From: Lunatibacter sp035460985
GTDB taxonomy: Bacteria > Bacteroidota > Bacteroidia > Cytophagales > Cyclobacteriaceae
Direction of reading: 5' to 3'
Length of the DNA: 64,000 nt
NCBI GenBank assembly: GCA_035460985.1
Contig: DATHWC010000114.1
Span: forward strand, 5,068 to 69,067
The notes below the pieces were generated by a model. It did no database searches, was not told where the DNA came from, and was given only the letters and a program-made list of their open reading frames with translations. The first letter of the stretch is position 1; each line of letters opens with the position of its first letter. Both the position numbers and the translations under genes were made by a program. Of this stretch, positions 1 through 8,723 are shown piece by piece.

Positions 1-21
1 GGTAAATTCCGGTACAGGTGA
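1..21 (+). CDS. Last six codons of an upstream gene (partial)
   Basis: Reading frame 1 runs from the window edge to a TGA at 19-21 that overlaps the GTG start of the next gene (GTGA overlap). The visible tail is GKFRYR. Such tight coupling to a glutamine amidotransferase suggests the large subunit of aminodeoxychorismate or anthranilate synthase, but six codons cannot prove this. Confidence 0.35.
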   Translation, partial: GKFRYR

Positions 22-587
22 TTCTATTAATTGACAATTTCGATTCGTTTTCCCATATTTTGGCTGATTATTTTCTTCGCACGGGTGTGGAACTACGAAT
101 CGTCCGAAACGATGTCAGTGTTGAGGAGTTAAAGGGGGGAAATTATCAAGCACTTGTTATTTCTCCCGGCCCGGAGACTCCGGCAAAGGCGGGTAACCTG
201 ATGGAAATATTAGCCTATTATGCGGATAAGTTGCCTATTCTAGGCGTATGCTTGGGACATCAAGCCATTGGGCAGTACTTTGGTGCTGATTTGGTAAAAA
301 GTCGCCGGCCTATGCACGGAAAAGTATCCATGGTAACCCAAATCGGAGAACATCCTCTTTTTGCAAACCTACCTAAAACATTCCAAGTAACCCGGTACCA
401 TTCCCTTGAGCTTACTAACTTGCCGGAAACGTTGGAAACCATCCTTGTCGGTGAAAAGGGTGAAATTATGGGGGTTTCGCACCGCAGCCTTCCCATTATC
501 GGTGTTCAGTTTCACCCCGAAGCCCACCTTACAGCATATGGGTTGGATCTGATAGCAGATTGGGTTTTGTCTGTTCGCAGTCTATAA
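18..587 (+). CDS. Class I glutamine amidotransferase subunit of aminodeoxychorismate/anthranilate synthase (PabA/TrpG family)
   Basis: This 189-residue protein should hydrolyse glutamine and pass ammonia to a chorismate-using partner, for folate (pABA) or tryptophan synthesis in the cytoplasm. The triad is visible: Cys78 in GVCLGHQ, His166 and Glu168 in GVQFHPEA. The oxyanion-loop region reads SPGPETP near residue 49, and the N-terminus MILLIDNFDSF is typical of the family. The start is GTG and overlaps the stop of the preceding frame, suggesting translational coupling to the large subunit. Sequence alone does not separate PabA from TrpG. No other trp genes are visible, which slightly favours PabA, but the upstream gene is outside the window. 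Confidence 0.9.
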   Translation: MILLIDNFDSFSHILADYFLRTGVELRIVRNDVSVEELKGGNYQALVISPGPETPAKAGNLMEILAYYADKLPILGVCLGHQAIGQYFGADLVKSRRPMHGKVSMVTQIGEHPLFANLPKTFQVTRYHSLELTNLPETLETILVGEKGEIMGVSHRSLPIIGVQFHPEAHLTAYGLDLIADWVLSVRSL

Positions 588-711
588 AACCTTTGTCCGC
601 GACAATTTTTGCTTCAAAATTCTTTATTTAGTCTTATTTTTCGCAACATTGAACATTGCGCAGCGTCTCAACGTTTTGTTTTTAAATACATTTTAATAAC
701 TTTAACGGAAT

Positions 712-1377
712 ATGCAGGCATACGAATTTGTCAACAACCTAATTCCTCCCCTTAAAATTACAGACAAGGTGGGGAAGGCTCTGGCGTGGATGGAGGAAAT
801 CAGGACGGATGTCCTGCCTGTCGTCCATGAAGGCCATTTTATGGGATTGATTACTGATGAGATGATCTACGAGGTAAATGATCCCAACTTGACGCTAGAA
901 TCAATGGACCTGATCGCCTCCGCCAATTTTGTCTATATGGACAGGCATATCTATGAAGTGCTTCGCGTTTCATCCGAAAACCAGAATGGGATGGTGGCCG
1001 TGATCGACAGGGATATGGTTTACCAAGGTGTTGTGACTGTAGAAGATGCAATTACAGCATTTACTGACTCCATTTCCATTCAATCCCAAGGAGGGGTGTT
1101 GATTCTTTCCATGTTTATGACAGACTACAGTCTGTATGATATTGCCCGAATCATCGAGTCAGAGAATGCCAAAATTCTCAGCAGTTTTATTTCGGGAGAT
1201 CCGCTGGATGACAGCAAAATAAAAGTTACACTCAAACTGGATCAAACAGAGCTTAGGCACATAAAGGCGACTTTGGAACGTTTTGGCTATAAGGTTATCG
1301 ATCAGTATCAGGAAGAATTGAGTATAAGCAGCGATCAGGACCGAATCGGCAATCTGCTGCGTTTTTTGGATATTTAA
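712..1377 (+). CDS. CBS-domain protein with C-terminal ACT-like region (AcuB-like)
   Basis: This 221-residue soluble protein has two CBS repeats over about residues 1-130 (for example the stretch around VLPVVHEGHFMGLIT and a second around GVVTVEDAI). CBS pairs usually bind adenine nucleotides. Residues about 135-221 look like an ACT-type fold (MTDYSLYDIARIIE), the architecture of AcuB-like regulators. It sits six bases upstream of nadK and so is probably co-transcribed. A regulatory or sensing role tied to nucleotide metabolism is inferred; the ligand is unknown. The 124-base gap upstream is AT-rich, with a weak TAnnTTT-like box near 697-704 that would give almost no leader. Confidence 0.8.
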   Translation: MQAYEFVNNLIPPLKITDKVGKALAWMEEIRTDVLPVVHEGHFMGLITDEMIYEVNDPNLTLESMDLIASANFVYMDRHIYEVLRVSSENQNGMVAVIDRDMVYQGVVTVEDAITAFTDSISIQSQGGVLILSMFMTDYSLYDIARIIESENAKILSSFISGDPLDDSKIKVTLKLDQTELRHIKATLERFGYKVIDQYQEELSISSDQDRIGNLLRFLDI

Positions 1378-1383
1378 GCTTGG

Positions 1384-2259
1384 ATGAAAATAACCTTACA
1401 CGGGTTAAATTTTGAACCTGAATTTAAACCCTATATACAGCATCTCATTAACCTTCTTGATCAGGAAGGGTTTGAGACCTTCGTAACACACGCTTTTCAC
1501 CGTACTTTCCACAAATTGGGTTTGGATGCCAAGAACACCCGGGTGCTTGGTAACCGGGAAGAATTACAGGACATGGATTTCGTCATTTCTGTAGGAGGAG
1601 ATGGCACGTTGCTTGACGCGGTCTGCTATGTAGGTGCCTATGAGACGCCTATTTTGGGAATCAATACCGGCCGGATGGGCTTTCTGGCCACCATCGCCAA
1701 AGACGACATCGCCCATGCCGTTCAGGTTCTGATTGATAAAAAGTACAGTCTGGAAGACCGCAGTTTGGTAAGACTGGAATCTGAGCCCTCGCTTTTTGGA
1801 GGGATCAATTTTGGATTAAACGAATTTACTATTCATAAGCGGGATACTTCTTCGATGATCACCGTACATACCTATATTGACGGAGAATATTTAAACAGCT
1901 ATTGGGCGGATGGATTAATTATATCCACTCCTACAGGATCCACCGGCTATTCACTTAGCTGTGGAGGACCGCTAATCTCTCCATTGGCCAAAAACTTTGT
2001 CATCACCCCCGTAAGTCCCCATAATCTCAACGTAAGGCCTATGGTCGTATCAGATGAGAGTGAAATCTCTTTTAAAATCGAAGGCCGAAGCCAAAAATTT
2101 CTGGTATCTTTAGATTCACGGTCTACACCTATTGACGCATCTGTGGAATTAAAAATCAAAAAAGAAACTTTTGTCACTAAACTTGTCAAATGCTACGACT
2201 ACAGCTTCTTCGATACGCTGAGGCAAAAATTGAACTGGGGCTTTGACATGAGAAACTAG
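1384..2259 (+). CDS. nadK: NAD kinase
   Basis: NAD kinase phosphorylates NAD to NADP in the cytoplasm. The protein has 291 residues, the normal length. The diagnostic GGDGT nucleotide-binding motif is at residues 71-75 (preceded by VISV), and the second family signature is seen around TPTGSTGYSLSCGGP. The gene starts six bases after the CBS gene and is followed by a hairpin with a U-tract. In many Bacteroidota nadK precedes a barrel protein, uppS and bamA, and that order is seen here. Confidence 0.97.
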   Translation: MKITLHGLNFEPEFKPYIQHLINLLDQEGFETFVTHAFHRTFHKLGLDAKNTRVLGNREELQDMDFVISVGGDGTLLDAVCYVGAYETPILGINTGRMGFLATIAKDDIAHAVQVLIDKKYSLEDRSLVRLESEPSLFGGINFGLNEFTIHKRDTSSMITVHTYIDGEYLNSYWADGLIISTPTGSTGYSLSCGGPLISPLAKNFVITPVSPHNLNVRPMVVSDESEISFKIEGRSQKFLVSLDSRSTPIDASVELKIKKETFVTKLVKCYDYSFFDTLRQKLNWGFDMRN

Positions 2260-2273
2260 TTTTAACAAAATTT

Positions 2274-2302
2274 AACCCGCCAGATACCTTATCGGGTTTT
2301 TT
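2274..2302 (+). terminator. Rho-independent terminator after nadK
   Basis: Arms AACCCG (2274-2279) and CGGGTT (2293-2298) form a stem that runs into TTTTTT. A small inner helix (GATA/TATC) can extend it. It separates nadK from the outer-membrane gene run. Confidence 0.75.
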
Positions 2303-2327
2303 ATTCGTTAGGGACTTTATAAATTGC

Positions 2328-3095
2328 ATGGACTTGGATACACCAACACTTCGAATCGTACGCATTGTAATCATTTGTATCACAGCTACCTGGCTGGTAA
2401 ACCATGATGCACAAGGCCAACAATATGAAGTAGGCCTGGGACTCGGAGGCGCAACCTATACAGGCGATATAATCCGAAGGATTGAACCTTCCCAGGTAGG
2501 TATTCAAGGTACGTTATTTGGCAGACGAAATTTTGACAATGCATGGAGTTTACGGGGAGGAATTTCCATAGCCCGGCTAAACGCAGCCGACAGCATCTCT
2601 CCGATTGACCCAGTCGCCTTGGCGCGCAATGCGCACTTCCAAGGTACCCTTTTCGAAGTGTCCGCTATTATGGAGTTCCACTTTCTCGACTACCTGGCCT
2701 ATCAGTCAACGACAAGATTTTCACCCTTTGGATTCTTCGGGTTGGGATATGGTGTATTTATGGCGAATGGCCGTGGCCATCAAGGGGATCCCACTGATGA
2801 AAGCTACCGTATGGGCGGTCCAGTAATACCCTTTGGCTTAGGCGTTAAATATAAGCTCAAGGATAGGGTATTTGTGTCTTTGGAAGGGGGAGCAAGGGCT
2901 ACCTTTTCTGACGCACTGGATAAAATTGGTAACGAAGGAATTTATTACCCCCGATTCATGACAGATCCCGCAACCGGAAGTCAGGTAGTAAATCCTAACG
3001 GCCTCAATTTCGGAAACAACTCTGACAGAGACTGGTATTACTTTTTAGGCGTTACAATTAGTTATTCCTTCCACCAAGTAAAATGCTTTAACTAG
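2328..3095 (+). CDS. Outer-membrane beta-barrel protein, DUF6089-like
   Basis: This 255-residue protein has a hydrophobic N-terminal segment (about residues 9-26, RIVRIVIICITATWLV) consistent with a signal peptide ending near the QGQQ stretch. The rest is glycine- and aromatic-rich, with alternating strands such as YEVGLGLGGATYTGDI. The ending YYFLGVTISYSFHQ is a plausible C-terminal barrel strand. Its place between nadK and uppS matches the DUF6089 family of Bacteroidota. The precise function is unknown; an outer-membrane structural role is inferred from the fold and from the bamA context. Confidence 0.75.
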   Translation: MDLDTPTLRIVRIVIICITATWLVNHDAQGQQYEVGLGLGGATYTGDIIRRIEPSQVGIQGTLFGRRNFDNAWSLRGGISIARLNAADSISPIDPVALARNAHFQGTLFEVSAIMEFHFLDYLAYQSTTRFSPFGFFGLGYGVFMANGRGHQGDPTDESYRMGGPVIPFGLGVKYKLKDRVFVSLEGGARATFSDALDKIGNEGIYYPRFMTDPATGSQVVNPNGLNFGNNSDRDWYYFLGVTISYSFHQVKCFN

Positions 3096-3189
3096 CTTTA
3101 ACGATTATTAATTAGCCATTAAGGTAGAACTTTCAAAAAGAAGTGTCATTTTTGTACCTTAAAAAAATAAAGTTCCGAGTAATTTGCCC

Positions 3190-3927
3190 ATGAAGGACAT
3201 AATTGACAAGACTAATATTCCCCACCACATAGCGGTTATCATGGACGGAAACGGCCGATGGGCACAAAAGAAAGGTGCCATGAGGGTTTTTGGACATAAA
3301 AACGCGATCACAGCAGTGAGAGAGGCCATCGAAGGATGTGCGGAATTGGGCGTGGGATATATTACCCTGTATGCCTTTTCCACGGAAAATTGGTCCCGTC
3401 CCCAAGATGAGGTGGACGCATTGATGGAAATATTGGTACAGGCCATCGTGGATGAAGTACCAACCATGATGAAAAATAATATACGGTTGACGACTATCGG
3501 AGACATTGCCACCTTACCTGGCAAATGCCAGCAACATTTGGAAGGCGGTATTGAAACCACGAAAAACAACACGGGATTAACCGTTGTTTTAGCATTGAGT
3601 TACAGTGGAAGGTGGGAAATACTTTCGTCGGTCAGGCAAATTGTCAAAAAAGTAATCTCTGGAGAGCTTCCAGAATCAGCAATAGATCAGGAGGTGATTT
3701 CGTCCCATTTAAATACCGCGGATATTCCTGATCCGGAGTTGCTAATACGAACCAGTGGTGAATTGCGAATCAGCAATTTCATGCTCTGGCAGTTGGCTTA
3801 TACCGAGCTGTATTTTACAGAGGTATTGTGGCCTGACTTCCGCAAAGAGCATTTACACGAAGCAATCCTAGCTTACCAAAAGCGCGAGAGGCGTTTTGGT
3901 AAAACAGGAGCACAGATTAAATCATAA
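3190..3927 (+). CDS. uppS: Isoprenyl transferase (undecaprenyl diphosphate synthase)
   Basis: The enzyme condenses isopentenyl diphosphate onto farnesyl diphosphate in cis to make the C55 lipid carrier for peptidoglycan and O-antigen. The signature IAVIMDGNGRWAQ lies at residues 14-26, with the catalytic Asp at 19, and the second signature is near LLIRTSGELRISNF. I chose the ATG at 3190 (245 residues) over an in-frame TTG two codons upstream. The stop overlaps the bamA start by one base (TAATG), so the two are probably translated together. Confidence 0.95.
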   Translation: MKDIIDKTNIPHHIAVIMDGNGRWAQKKGAMRVFGHKNAITAVREAIEGCAELGVGYITLYAFSTENWSRPQDEVDALMEILVQAIVDEVPTMMKNNIRLTTIGDIATLPGKCQQHLEGGIETTKNNTGLTVVLALSYSGRWEILSSVRQIVKKVISGELPESAIDQEVISSHLNTADIPDPELLIRTSGELRISNFMLWQLAYTELYFTEVLWPDFRKEHLHEAILAYQKRERRFGKTGAQIKS

Positions 3928-6644
3928 TGTTGATGAAAAAGAATTTACTTGTTGCATGTTTGTTGCTATTGGCAGGAGTCGCCGAGGCCCAGATTCGTTT
4001 GGGTCAAAGTCGGTATTCCAGCCAAAAGCCGGTCAACATCATTGATTTGGATTATTCCAAACCAAAGAAATTCCGCATTGCAGAAATCCAAGCCGTTGGC
4101 CTGAGTACACTCGATGAGACCGCCATTATTTCCTTAGCAGGACTACGGGTGGATGACGAAATCTCCGTGCCCGGGGACGTCATCTCCACTGCCCTAAAAA
4201 AGCTTTGGAAACAGGGGATTATTGGAGATGTCAAAATATTGGTTACAAAAATCGAAGGAGACGATATTTATTTGTTGTTGGACCTCACGGAAAGGCCACG
4301 ATTCAGTCGCGTGGAGTTTACAGGGGTTAACAAAACTCAAGAGGGAGAACTAAAAGACAAGGTTGAGATTCGCGGACGGGTAGTTCGGGACGATGTGCTC
4401 AACAACGCACAACGAAAGATTAAAGATTATTTTGTTGATAAGGGCCATCTAAATGCCCAAGTAAAAGTGACGCAAGAGCGGGATACTACTCTTCCAAATA
4501 GCGTAAAGCTTCGATTTGATGTGGTCAGGGATAGCAAAGTCCGAATTAATGAAATAAAAATTGATGGAAATGAAAACATCGCTGACGGCAAAATCAAGAA
4601 AAAGCTGAAAGGAACTAAAGAACATGCGCGGCTTTATATTTTTAAGGACTTGGTGTCCCGATTACTGAACACAACCCCTAAAACAGCCAAAGAGGCCATC
4701 GTATACAGAAATCCAGTTTCACTTGAGGAAGTAGAAACATACATCAACAAAAACTTCAAACTTAACTTCTTCAACGGATCCAAATTTGTCAGGTCAGACT
4801 ACCGGGATGACAAGAACAAGGTAGTCGCCTTCTATAACAGTAGGGGATATCGGGATGCGGAAATCGTCAGTGATTCTATTTACAACTTTGACAAAGACCG
4901 GATCAACATCGATATACATATAGAAGAGGGCAAGCAGTATTATTACCGGAACATTACCTTTTCAGGGAATTATATTTATGAGAGTGCCGCCTTGCAGGCC
5001 AAATTGGGCATCTTCAAAGGGGATGTGTATAATAAGGAGCGGCTTGACAAACGCTTGAATTATGACCCGCAACGGGGAGACGACGTCAGTTCTCTCTATC
5101 AGGATGATGGTTATCTTTTCTTTACCATCGACCCCGTGGAAGTGAATGTGGAGGCAGATTCCATAGATATTGAGCTTCGGATATTCGAAGGACCCCAAGT
5201 GACCGTTAACAGTGTCTCCATCGAGGGGAATGAACGTACCAGTGACCACGTCGTGATGCGGGAAATCCGGATTCTACCAGGCCAGAAATTTAACCGTAGT
5301 GCGTTGGTCCGAACTATCCGGGAACTTTCCCAAATTGGATATTTTGACCCGGAAAATATAGAGCCAGACATGCGGCCTAACTTCGAAGAAGCTACGGTGG
5401 ATATCGTCTTCAAACTCGAAGAAAGGCCTAATGACCAGATAGAATTGTCGGGTGGATGGGGAGGTCTATTCGGTTTCGTTGGAACGGTAGGTCTTACCTT
5501 CAACAATTTCTCGATCAAAAACATCAAGGACTTCTCGAAGTGGCGGCCGCTTCCGGTCGGTGACGGGCAGAAAGTTTCCCTTCGGGTTCAAGCCAATGGA
5601 CGTAGTTTCCAGAACTATAGTGTTTCCTTCACTGAGCCTTGGTTTGGAGGTCGTAAGCCTAATGCACTTAGCTTAAGTTTGAACCACTCCATTCAGCGTC
5701 AGATTGATTTCTTCAATAGAAACAACATTGGCAATGAGTTGGGGTCATTCAAGATTACCGGAGCCACCTTGGGGTTGGCCAAGCGGGTAACCTGGCCGGA
5801 CGATTATTTCCAAGTCAGCAATTCCCTGCAGTTTCAGGTGTATGATTTTGACGAGTACGGTAACTTCTTCGGATTGAGTTATAATACTGGAGTTGCGCGC
5901 AGCATTGCGCTAAACACGACCATTGCCAGAAACAATATTGACAACCCGATCTATCCGCGGTTTGGCTCAAACATTATCTTAAGTGCCAGTGTAACGCCGC
6001 CCTACACGTCAATGAATAAAAACATCAACCGGGAATCTCCGGACGAGCAGAAATACCAGTGGTTGGAATACCACAAATGGATGTTTGATGCCTCTCTTTA
6101 TACGCCGCTATTTGGGTCAAATAAGTTGGTCTTAAGTGCACGTACTCACTTAGGTTTTGTAGGTTCGTATGGCGACCGTATAGGCATTATTCCTTTGGAA
6201 CGCTTTGTGCTTGGTGGGGATGGAATGAACATGATGAACTTTGCCTTGGGTCAGGAGATTATCGGTCTGAGAGGATATGAAAATCAATCAATCACGCCAG
6301 GCAGAGACTTTAGAGGACAGGCCAATGCCCCCGTGCCTTATGGTGGAGTTGTGTACAACAAGCATGTGATGGAAGTACGATTCCTAGTATCACCTAACCC
6401 TTCTGCGACTATATTCCTCTTAGGATTTGCAGAGGCAGGCAACAACTGGGGCAACTATGCTGAATATAATCCGTATGACCTCAAAAAGTCAGCGGGCTTT
6501 GGTGCTCGGATATTTATGCCGGCCTTCGGGTTATTGGGTATTGATTGGGGTTATGGATTTGACGAAGTTCCCTCCTTGCAAAATCCCAACCCGGGTCCAA
6601 GTGGAGGAATGTTCCACTTTACTATAGGGCAACAATTTAGATAA
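3927..6644 (+). CDS. bamA: Outer-membrane protein assembly factor BamA
   Basis: BamA inserts beta-barrel proteins into the outer membrane. The 905-residue product has a signal peptide (KKNLLVACLLLLAGVAEA then QIRLG). A chain of POTRA domains follows over about residues 50-430, with recurrent VxxVxIxGN-type strands such as VTVNSVSIEGNERT. A C-terminal barrel of about 430 residues ends GMFHFTIGQQFR. It is longer than the E. coli protein (about 810), mainly through a longer periplasmic part. The start overlaps the uppS stop; ATG at 3933 is an alternative. Two OmpH chaperone genes follow directly, as expected for a barrel-assembly operon. Confidence 0.95.
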   Translation: MLMKKNLLVACLLLLAGVAEAQIRLGQSRYSSQKPVNIIDLDYSKPKKFRIAEIQAVGLSTLDETAIISLAGLRVDDEISVPGDVISTALKKLWKQGIIGDVKILVTKIEGDDIYLLLDLTERPRFSRVEFTGVNKTQEGELKDKVEIRGRVVRDDVLNNAQRKIKDYFVDKGHLNAQVKVTQERDTTLPNSVKLRFDVVRDSKVRINEIKIDGNENIADGKIKKKLKGTKEHARLYIFKDLVSRLLNTTPKTAKEAIVYRNPVSLEEVETYINKNFKLNFFNGSKFVRSDYRDDKNKVVAFYNSRGYRDAEIVSDSIYNFDKDRINIDIHIEEGKQYYYRNITFSGNYIYESAALQAKLGIFKGDVYNKERLDKRLNYDPQRGDDVSSLYQDDGYLFFTIDPVEVNVEADSIDIELRIFEGPQVTVNSVSIEGNERTSDHVVMREIRILPGQKFNRSALVRTIRELSQIGYFDPENIEPDMRPNFEEATVDIVFKLEERPNDQIELSGGWGGLFGFVGTVGLTFNNFSIKNIKDFSKWRPLPVGDGQKVSLRVQANGRSFQNYSVSFTEPWFGGRKPNALSLSLNHSIQRQIDFFNRNNIGNELGSFKITGATLGLAKRVTWPDDYFQVSNSLQFQVYDFDEYGNFFGLSYNTGVARSIALNTTIARNNIDNPIYPRFGSNIILSASVTPPYTSMNKNINRESPDEQKYQWLEYHKWMFDASLYTPLFGSNKLVLSARTHLGFVGSYGDRIGIIPLERFVLGGDGMNMMNFALGQEIIGLRGYENQSITPGRDFRGQANAPVPYGGVVYNKHVMEVRFLVSPNPSATIFLLGFAEAGNNWGNYAEYNPYDLKKSAGFGARIFMPAFGLLGIDWGYGFDEVPSLQNPNPGPSGGMFHFTIGQQFR

Positions 6645-6646
6645 TT

Positions 6647-7171
6647 ATGGAAAGATGGTTGAATTTGCTACTTTTGCTGTTCCTTTTTCCTGCCCTCACC
6701 CAGGCACAGAAAATCGGCTATGTGGATACCGAATATATCCTCAACAAACACCCAGACTATAAGATGGTGCAAGGTGAAGTAGAGACGTTGGGTAATGAAT
6801 GGAAAAAAGAGGCACAAAATTTGGACAGTGAGATAAAAGAACTGTATAATGCCTTAAAAGCAGAAGAAGTTTTGCTGACGGAGGAAATGTACGAAGAGCG
6901 TATGGCGGTCATAAAAGAAAAAGAGAATGCGGCCAGAGCTTTTCAAAACAGGGTTTTTGGCCCAAATGGACAGTTTTGGCAAAAACAATCAGAGCTAATG
7001 CAGCCCCTACAATCTAAGATATATGATGCGATAGACCGGGTAAGTAAGCGGAATGCTATAGCGATATTGTTTGACAAAGCGTCAGGACCAACTGCCATAA
7101 TTTATACAGATCCGAGACACGATTACTCTGATTTTGTCTTGGAAGAACTAGGATTAGAAGAAAACAATTAA
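6647..7171 (+). CDS. OmpH/Skp family periplasmic chaperone (first copy)
   Basis: This 174-residue protein has a signal peptide (about 1-20, leucine-rich, cleaved before QKIGYVDTEYIL). The family N-terminal strand is followed by a long charged helical region (about residues 40-120) that would form the Skp tentacle. Skp-like trimers hold unfolded outer-membrane proteins in the periplasm. It begins two bases after bamA and is followed 20 bases later by a second OmpH gene. A tandem pair behind bamA is common in Bacteroidota. Confidence 0.88.
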   Translation: MERWLNLLLLLFLFPALTQAQKIGYVDTEYILNKHPDYKMVQGEVETLGNEWKKEAQNLDSEIKELYNALKAEEVLLTEEMYEERMAVIKEKENAARAFQNRVFGPNGQFWQKQSELMQPLQSKIYDAIDRVSKRNAIAILFDKASGPTAIIYTDPRHDYSDFVLEELGLEENN

Positions 7172-7191
7172 AATTAACAAAAATTAACACT

Positions 7192-7734
7192 ATGAAAGCA
7201 AAAATCATCCTATCAGCAATTGCAGTGCTTTGCTTTGGATTTGTAGCTACCGCACAGGAGCTGAAAATTGGGTACACCAATGTAGAGTACATCATGAGCC
7301 TGATGCCAGAGATGGAGCAGATAGATGCGGATGTAACCGATTACGGTGCGCAATTGGATCAACAAATTCAAACAAAAACTCAGGCTTTTCAGCGCCAAGT
7401 ACAAACGTATCAGCAGTCCATGAATACCATGACTGAGGAAGCGAGAGGCACAAAAGAACAGGAGTTAACCCAGATGCAGCAGGAAATTCAAAAATTCCAG
7501 CAGGACGTTCAGGCATCTTATTCCAGAAAATTGCAGGAACTGTTGGAACCAGTTCAAACTAAGGTGTACAACGCTATCAATGCAGTAGCTGCGGAAAACA
7601 ATTACACGCATATTCTTTCTGAATCTGCAGGACAAGCTGGACCCATCTTACTTTATACCAAAGACGATGATCCCTTTACCAACTTGGTATTGGCGAAGCT
7701 TGGGGTCACTCCTCCTGCCCAGCCAGGGAATTAA
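7192..7734 (+). CDS. OmpH/Skp family periplasmic chaperone (second copy)
   Basis: This 180-residue paralogue of the preceding gene has a signal peptide (KAKIILSAIAVLCFGFVATA, then QELKIGYTNVEYI). It has a glutamine-rich coiled-coil region (about residues 50-115) and the C-terminal strand region with ILLYTKDDDPF. It shares the layout of the first copy, but its helix is much richer in Gln than in Lys/Glu, so the two may differ in client preference. This is the last gene of the uppS-bamA-ompH run; a strong terminator follows. Confidence 0.9.
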   Translation: MKAKIILSAIAVLCFGFVATAQELKIGYTNVEYIMSLMPEMEQIDADVTDYGAQLDQQIQTKTQAFQRQVQTYQQSMNTMTEEARGTKEQELTQMQQEIQKFQQDVQASYSRKLQELLEPVQTKVYNAINAVAAENNYTHILSESAGQAGPILLYTKDDDPFTNLVLAKLGVTPPAQPGN

Positions 7735-7760
7735 ATCATCATATTAATTAAAATAATTAG

Positions 7761-7792
7761 AGCCCGTGTCCTTGGATTACGGGCTTTTTTTT
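7761..7792 (+). terminator. Rho-independent terminator of the bamA-ompH operon
   Basis: Arms AGCCCGT (7761-7767) and ACGGGCT (7779-7785) are perfectly complementary and are followed by a run of eight T. Confidence 0.88.
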
Positions 7793-7868
7793 ATTTTTAC
7801 CAGTAAATTTAGATTTATAAGAATTATTTCTGACCAAATCGATACTTTTATACAAACAACAGCCCGTT

Positions 7869-8264
7869 ATGAACCTTTCTAACCTTATTTTCATTGTCTG
7901 GATTTCCTTTTTTTCTGCCTCACCCGTCCTTCATTTGCAAGCAGTTTCTTATGATTTGGAAGCCACAGAGGTAGTATGCCATACCACGGATTCCGGTGAC
8001 AGGTATTTTTCGTATCTCGTTACCAACGTAGGAAGTGAAACTGCCCCATCGGGAAGTTATCAGGTATATTTTAAGGTAAATGGTAAAATGATAAGTTTTG
8101 AGCGAGTAACTGGACCGCTTGAACCTGGAAAATCGATCCTATATACCTCAGAGCATAAGTTTGACCCAAATCAGAAAAAGAAGGTTTTGAAGTACAATTT
8201 GATAATCAATACTAAGGATTTTAATAAGGAGAATAATAGGAAGAGTGGGGAGATATCTCTTTAA
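7869..8264 (+). CDS. Small secreted protein with a CARDB-like domain
   Basis: This 131-residue product has an N-terminal hydrophobic signal segment (about residues 1-25). A single Ig-like domain follows, with features of CARDB domains (YLVTNVGSETAPSGSYQVYF, then a GPLEPGKS turn). CARDB domains are adhesion-like modules in exported proteins. It stands alone, with no membrane anchor or T9SS C-terminal domain. Function is unknown. The stretch after it is repeat-rich non-coding DNA. Confidence 0.6.
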   Translation: MNLSNLIFIVWISFFSASPVLHLQAVSYDLEATEVVCHTTDSGDRYFSYLVTNVGSETAPSGSYQVYFKVNGKMISFERVTGPLEPGKSILYTSEHKFDPNQKKKVLKYNLIINTKDFNKENNRKSGEISL

Positions 8265-8510
8265 ATGATATTGATGGATACTAATGGATATTGGATATTA
8301 GTATATATTAGATATATGGTGGATATATAGTTGAAATATGGCCTACGGCCGAAATATTAAAATGAAATTAGATACTGGATACTAGTTGATATTGAAAAAT
8401 GGCCTTGCGGCCGGAATAGTGGGGATGATGTAATTAGATACCTGCATACAGGCCAGGCAGGTTGGATATTGGTTGGTTCAAAGTGCCGTTAGGCACGGCC
8501 GATATAACAG

Positions 8511-8530
8511 CCCCCGGTTTCAACCGGGGG
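8511..8530. repeat. Perfect GC-rich inverted repeat
   Basis: CCCCCGGTT (8511-8519) and AACCGGGGG (8522-8530) are perfectly complementary with two bases between (or an 8-bp stem with a 4-base loop). It is followed by AAAAAA, not T, on the plus strand, so it would not terminate plus-strand transcription. It sits between two degenerate REP-like units. Confidence 0.75.
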
Positions 8531-8604
8531 AAAAAAGGAAGAATTTTATTTGCAAAGTTCCATCGGGACGGCCGATATTGGGCCATGGTATAAATTAAAT
8601 ACGT

Positions 8605-8621
8605 GTGTAGTGGTACTACAC
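8605..8621. repeat. Perfect 7-bp inverted repeat
   Basis: GTGTAGT (8605-8611) and ACTACAC (8615-8621) flank a GGT loop. It is part of the hairpin patch between two converging genes. Confidence 0.7.
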
Positions 8622-8635
8622 CCAGTGAGAGAGAT

Positions 8636-8671
8636 AAACCTTTGAGGTCTTCCAGACCACGAAGGTTTTTT
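8636..8671 (+). terminator. Two-tier hairpin, possible terminator
   Basis: The outer arms AAACCTT (8636-8642) and AAGGTTT (8662-8668) enclose an inner stem GGTCT/AGACC (8646-8650, 8654-8658) with loop TCC. TTT continues on the plus strand. It could end plus-strand transcripts coming through the repeat patch. The outer-arm sequence recurs in the inverted repeat at 15703. Confidence 0.45.
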
Positions 8672-8723
8672 CCAGGAAATAATTACTTTTTAAAATGTTT
8701 GACAATCGCGTACCTAACCTTCC

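Larger units (their letters stand above)
8265..8723. repeat. Non-coding repeat patch with REP-like hairpins
   Basis: This 459-base stretch lies between converging genes and holds no convincing ORF. It begins with GATAT/GGATA-rich low-complexity DNA (8270-8400). Four related short palindromic units ending in GGCCG(A/G)A-type sequence follow: 8340-8350 (GGCC-TAC-GGCC), 8401-8412, 8480-8506 and 8553-8578. The last two units align as degenerate copies (CAAAGT...CGGCCGATAT). Three further stem-loops sit among or after them (8511-8530, 8605-8621, 8636-8668). This resembles the REP-like elements scattered through Bacteroidota genomes, but no transposase is present here. Confidence 0.6.

Noticed and set aside
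5111..5527. Minus-strand open frame of 138 codons
   Set aside because: It lies wholly antisense inside bamA and shows no motif; it is a codon-bias shadow.
8340..8668. Possible CRISPR array in the hairpin patch
   Set aside because: The repeated units are short, degenerate and palindromic, spacers are not regular, and no cas gene is near.
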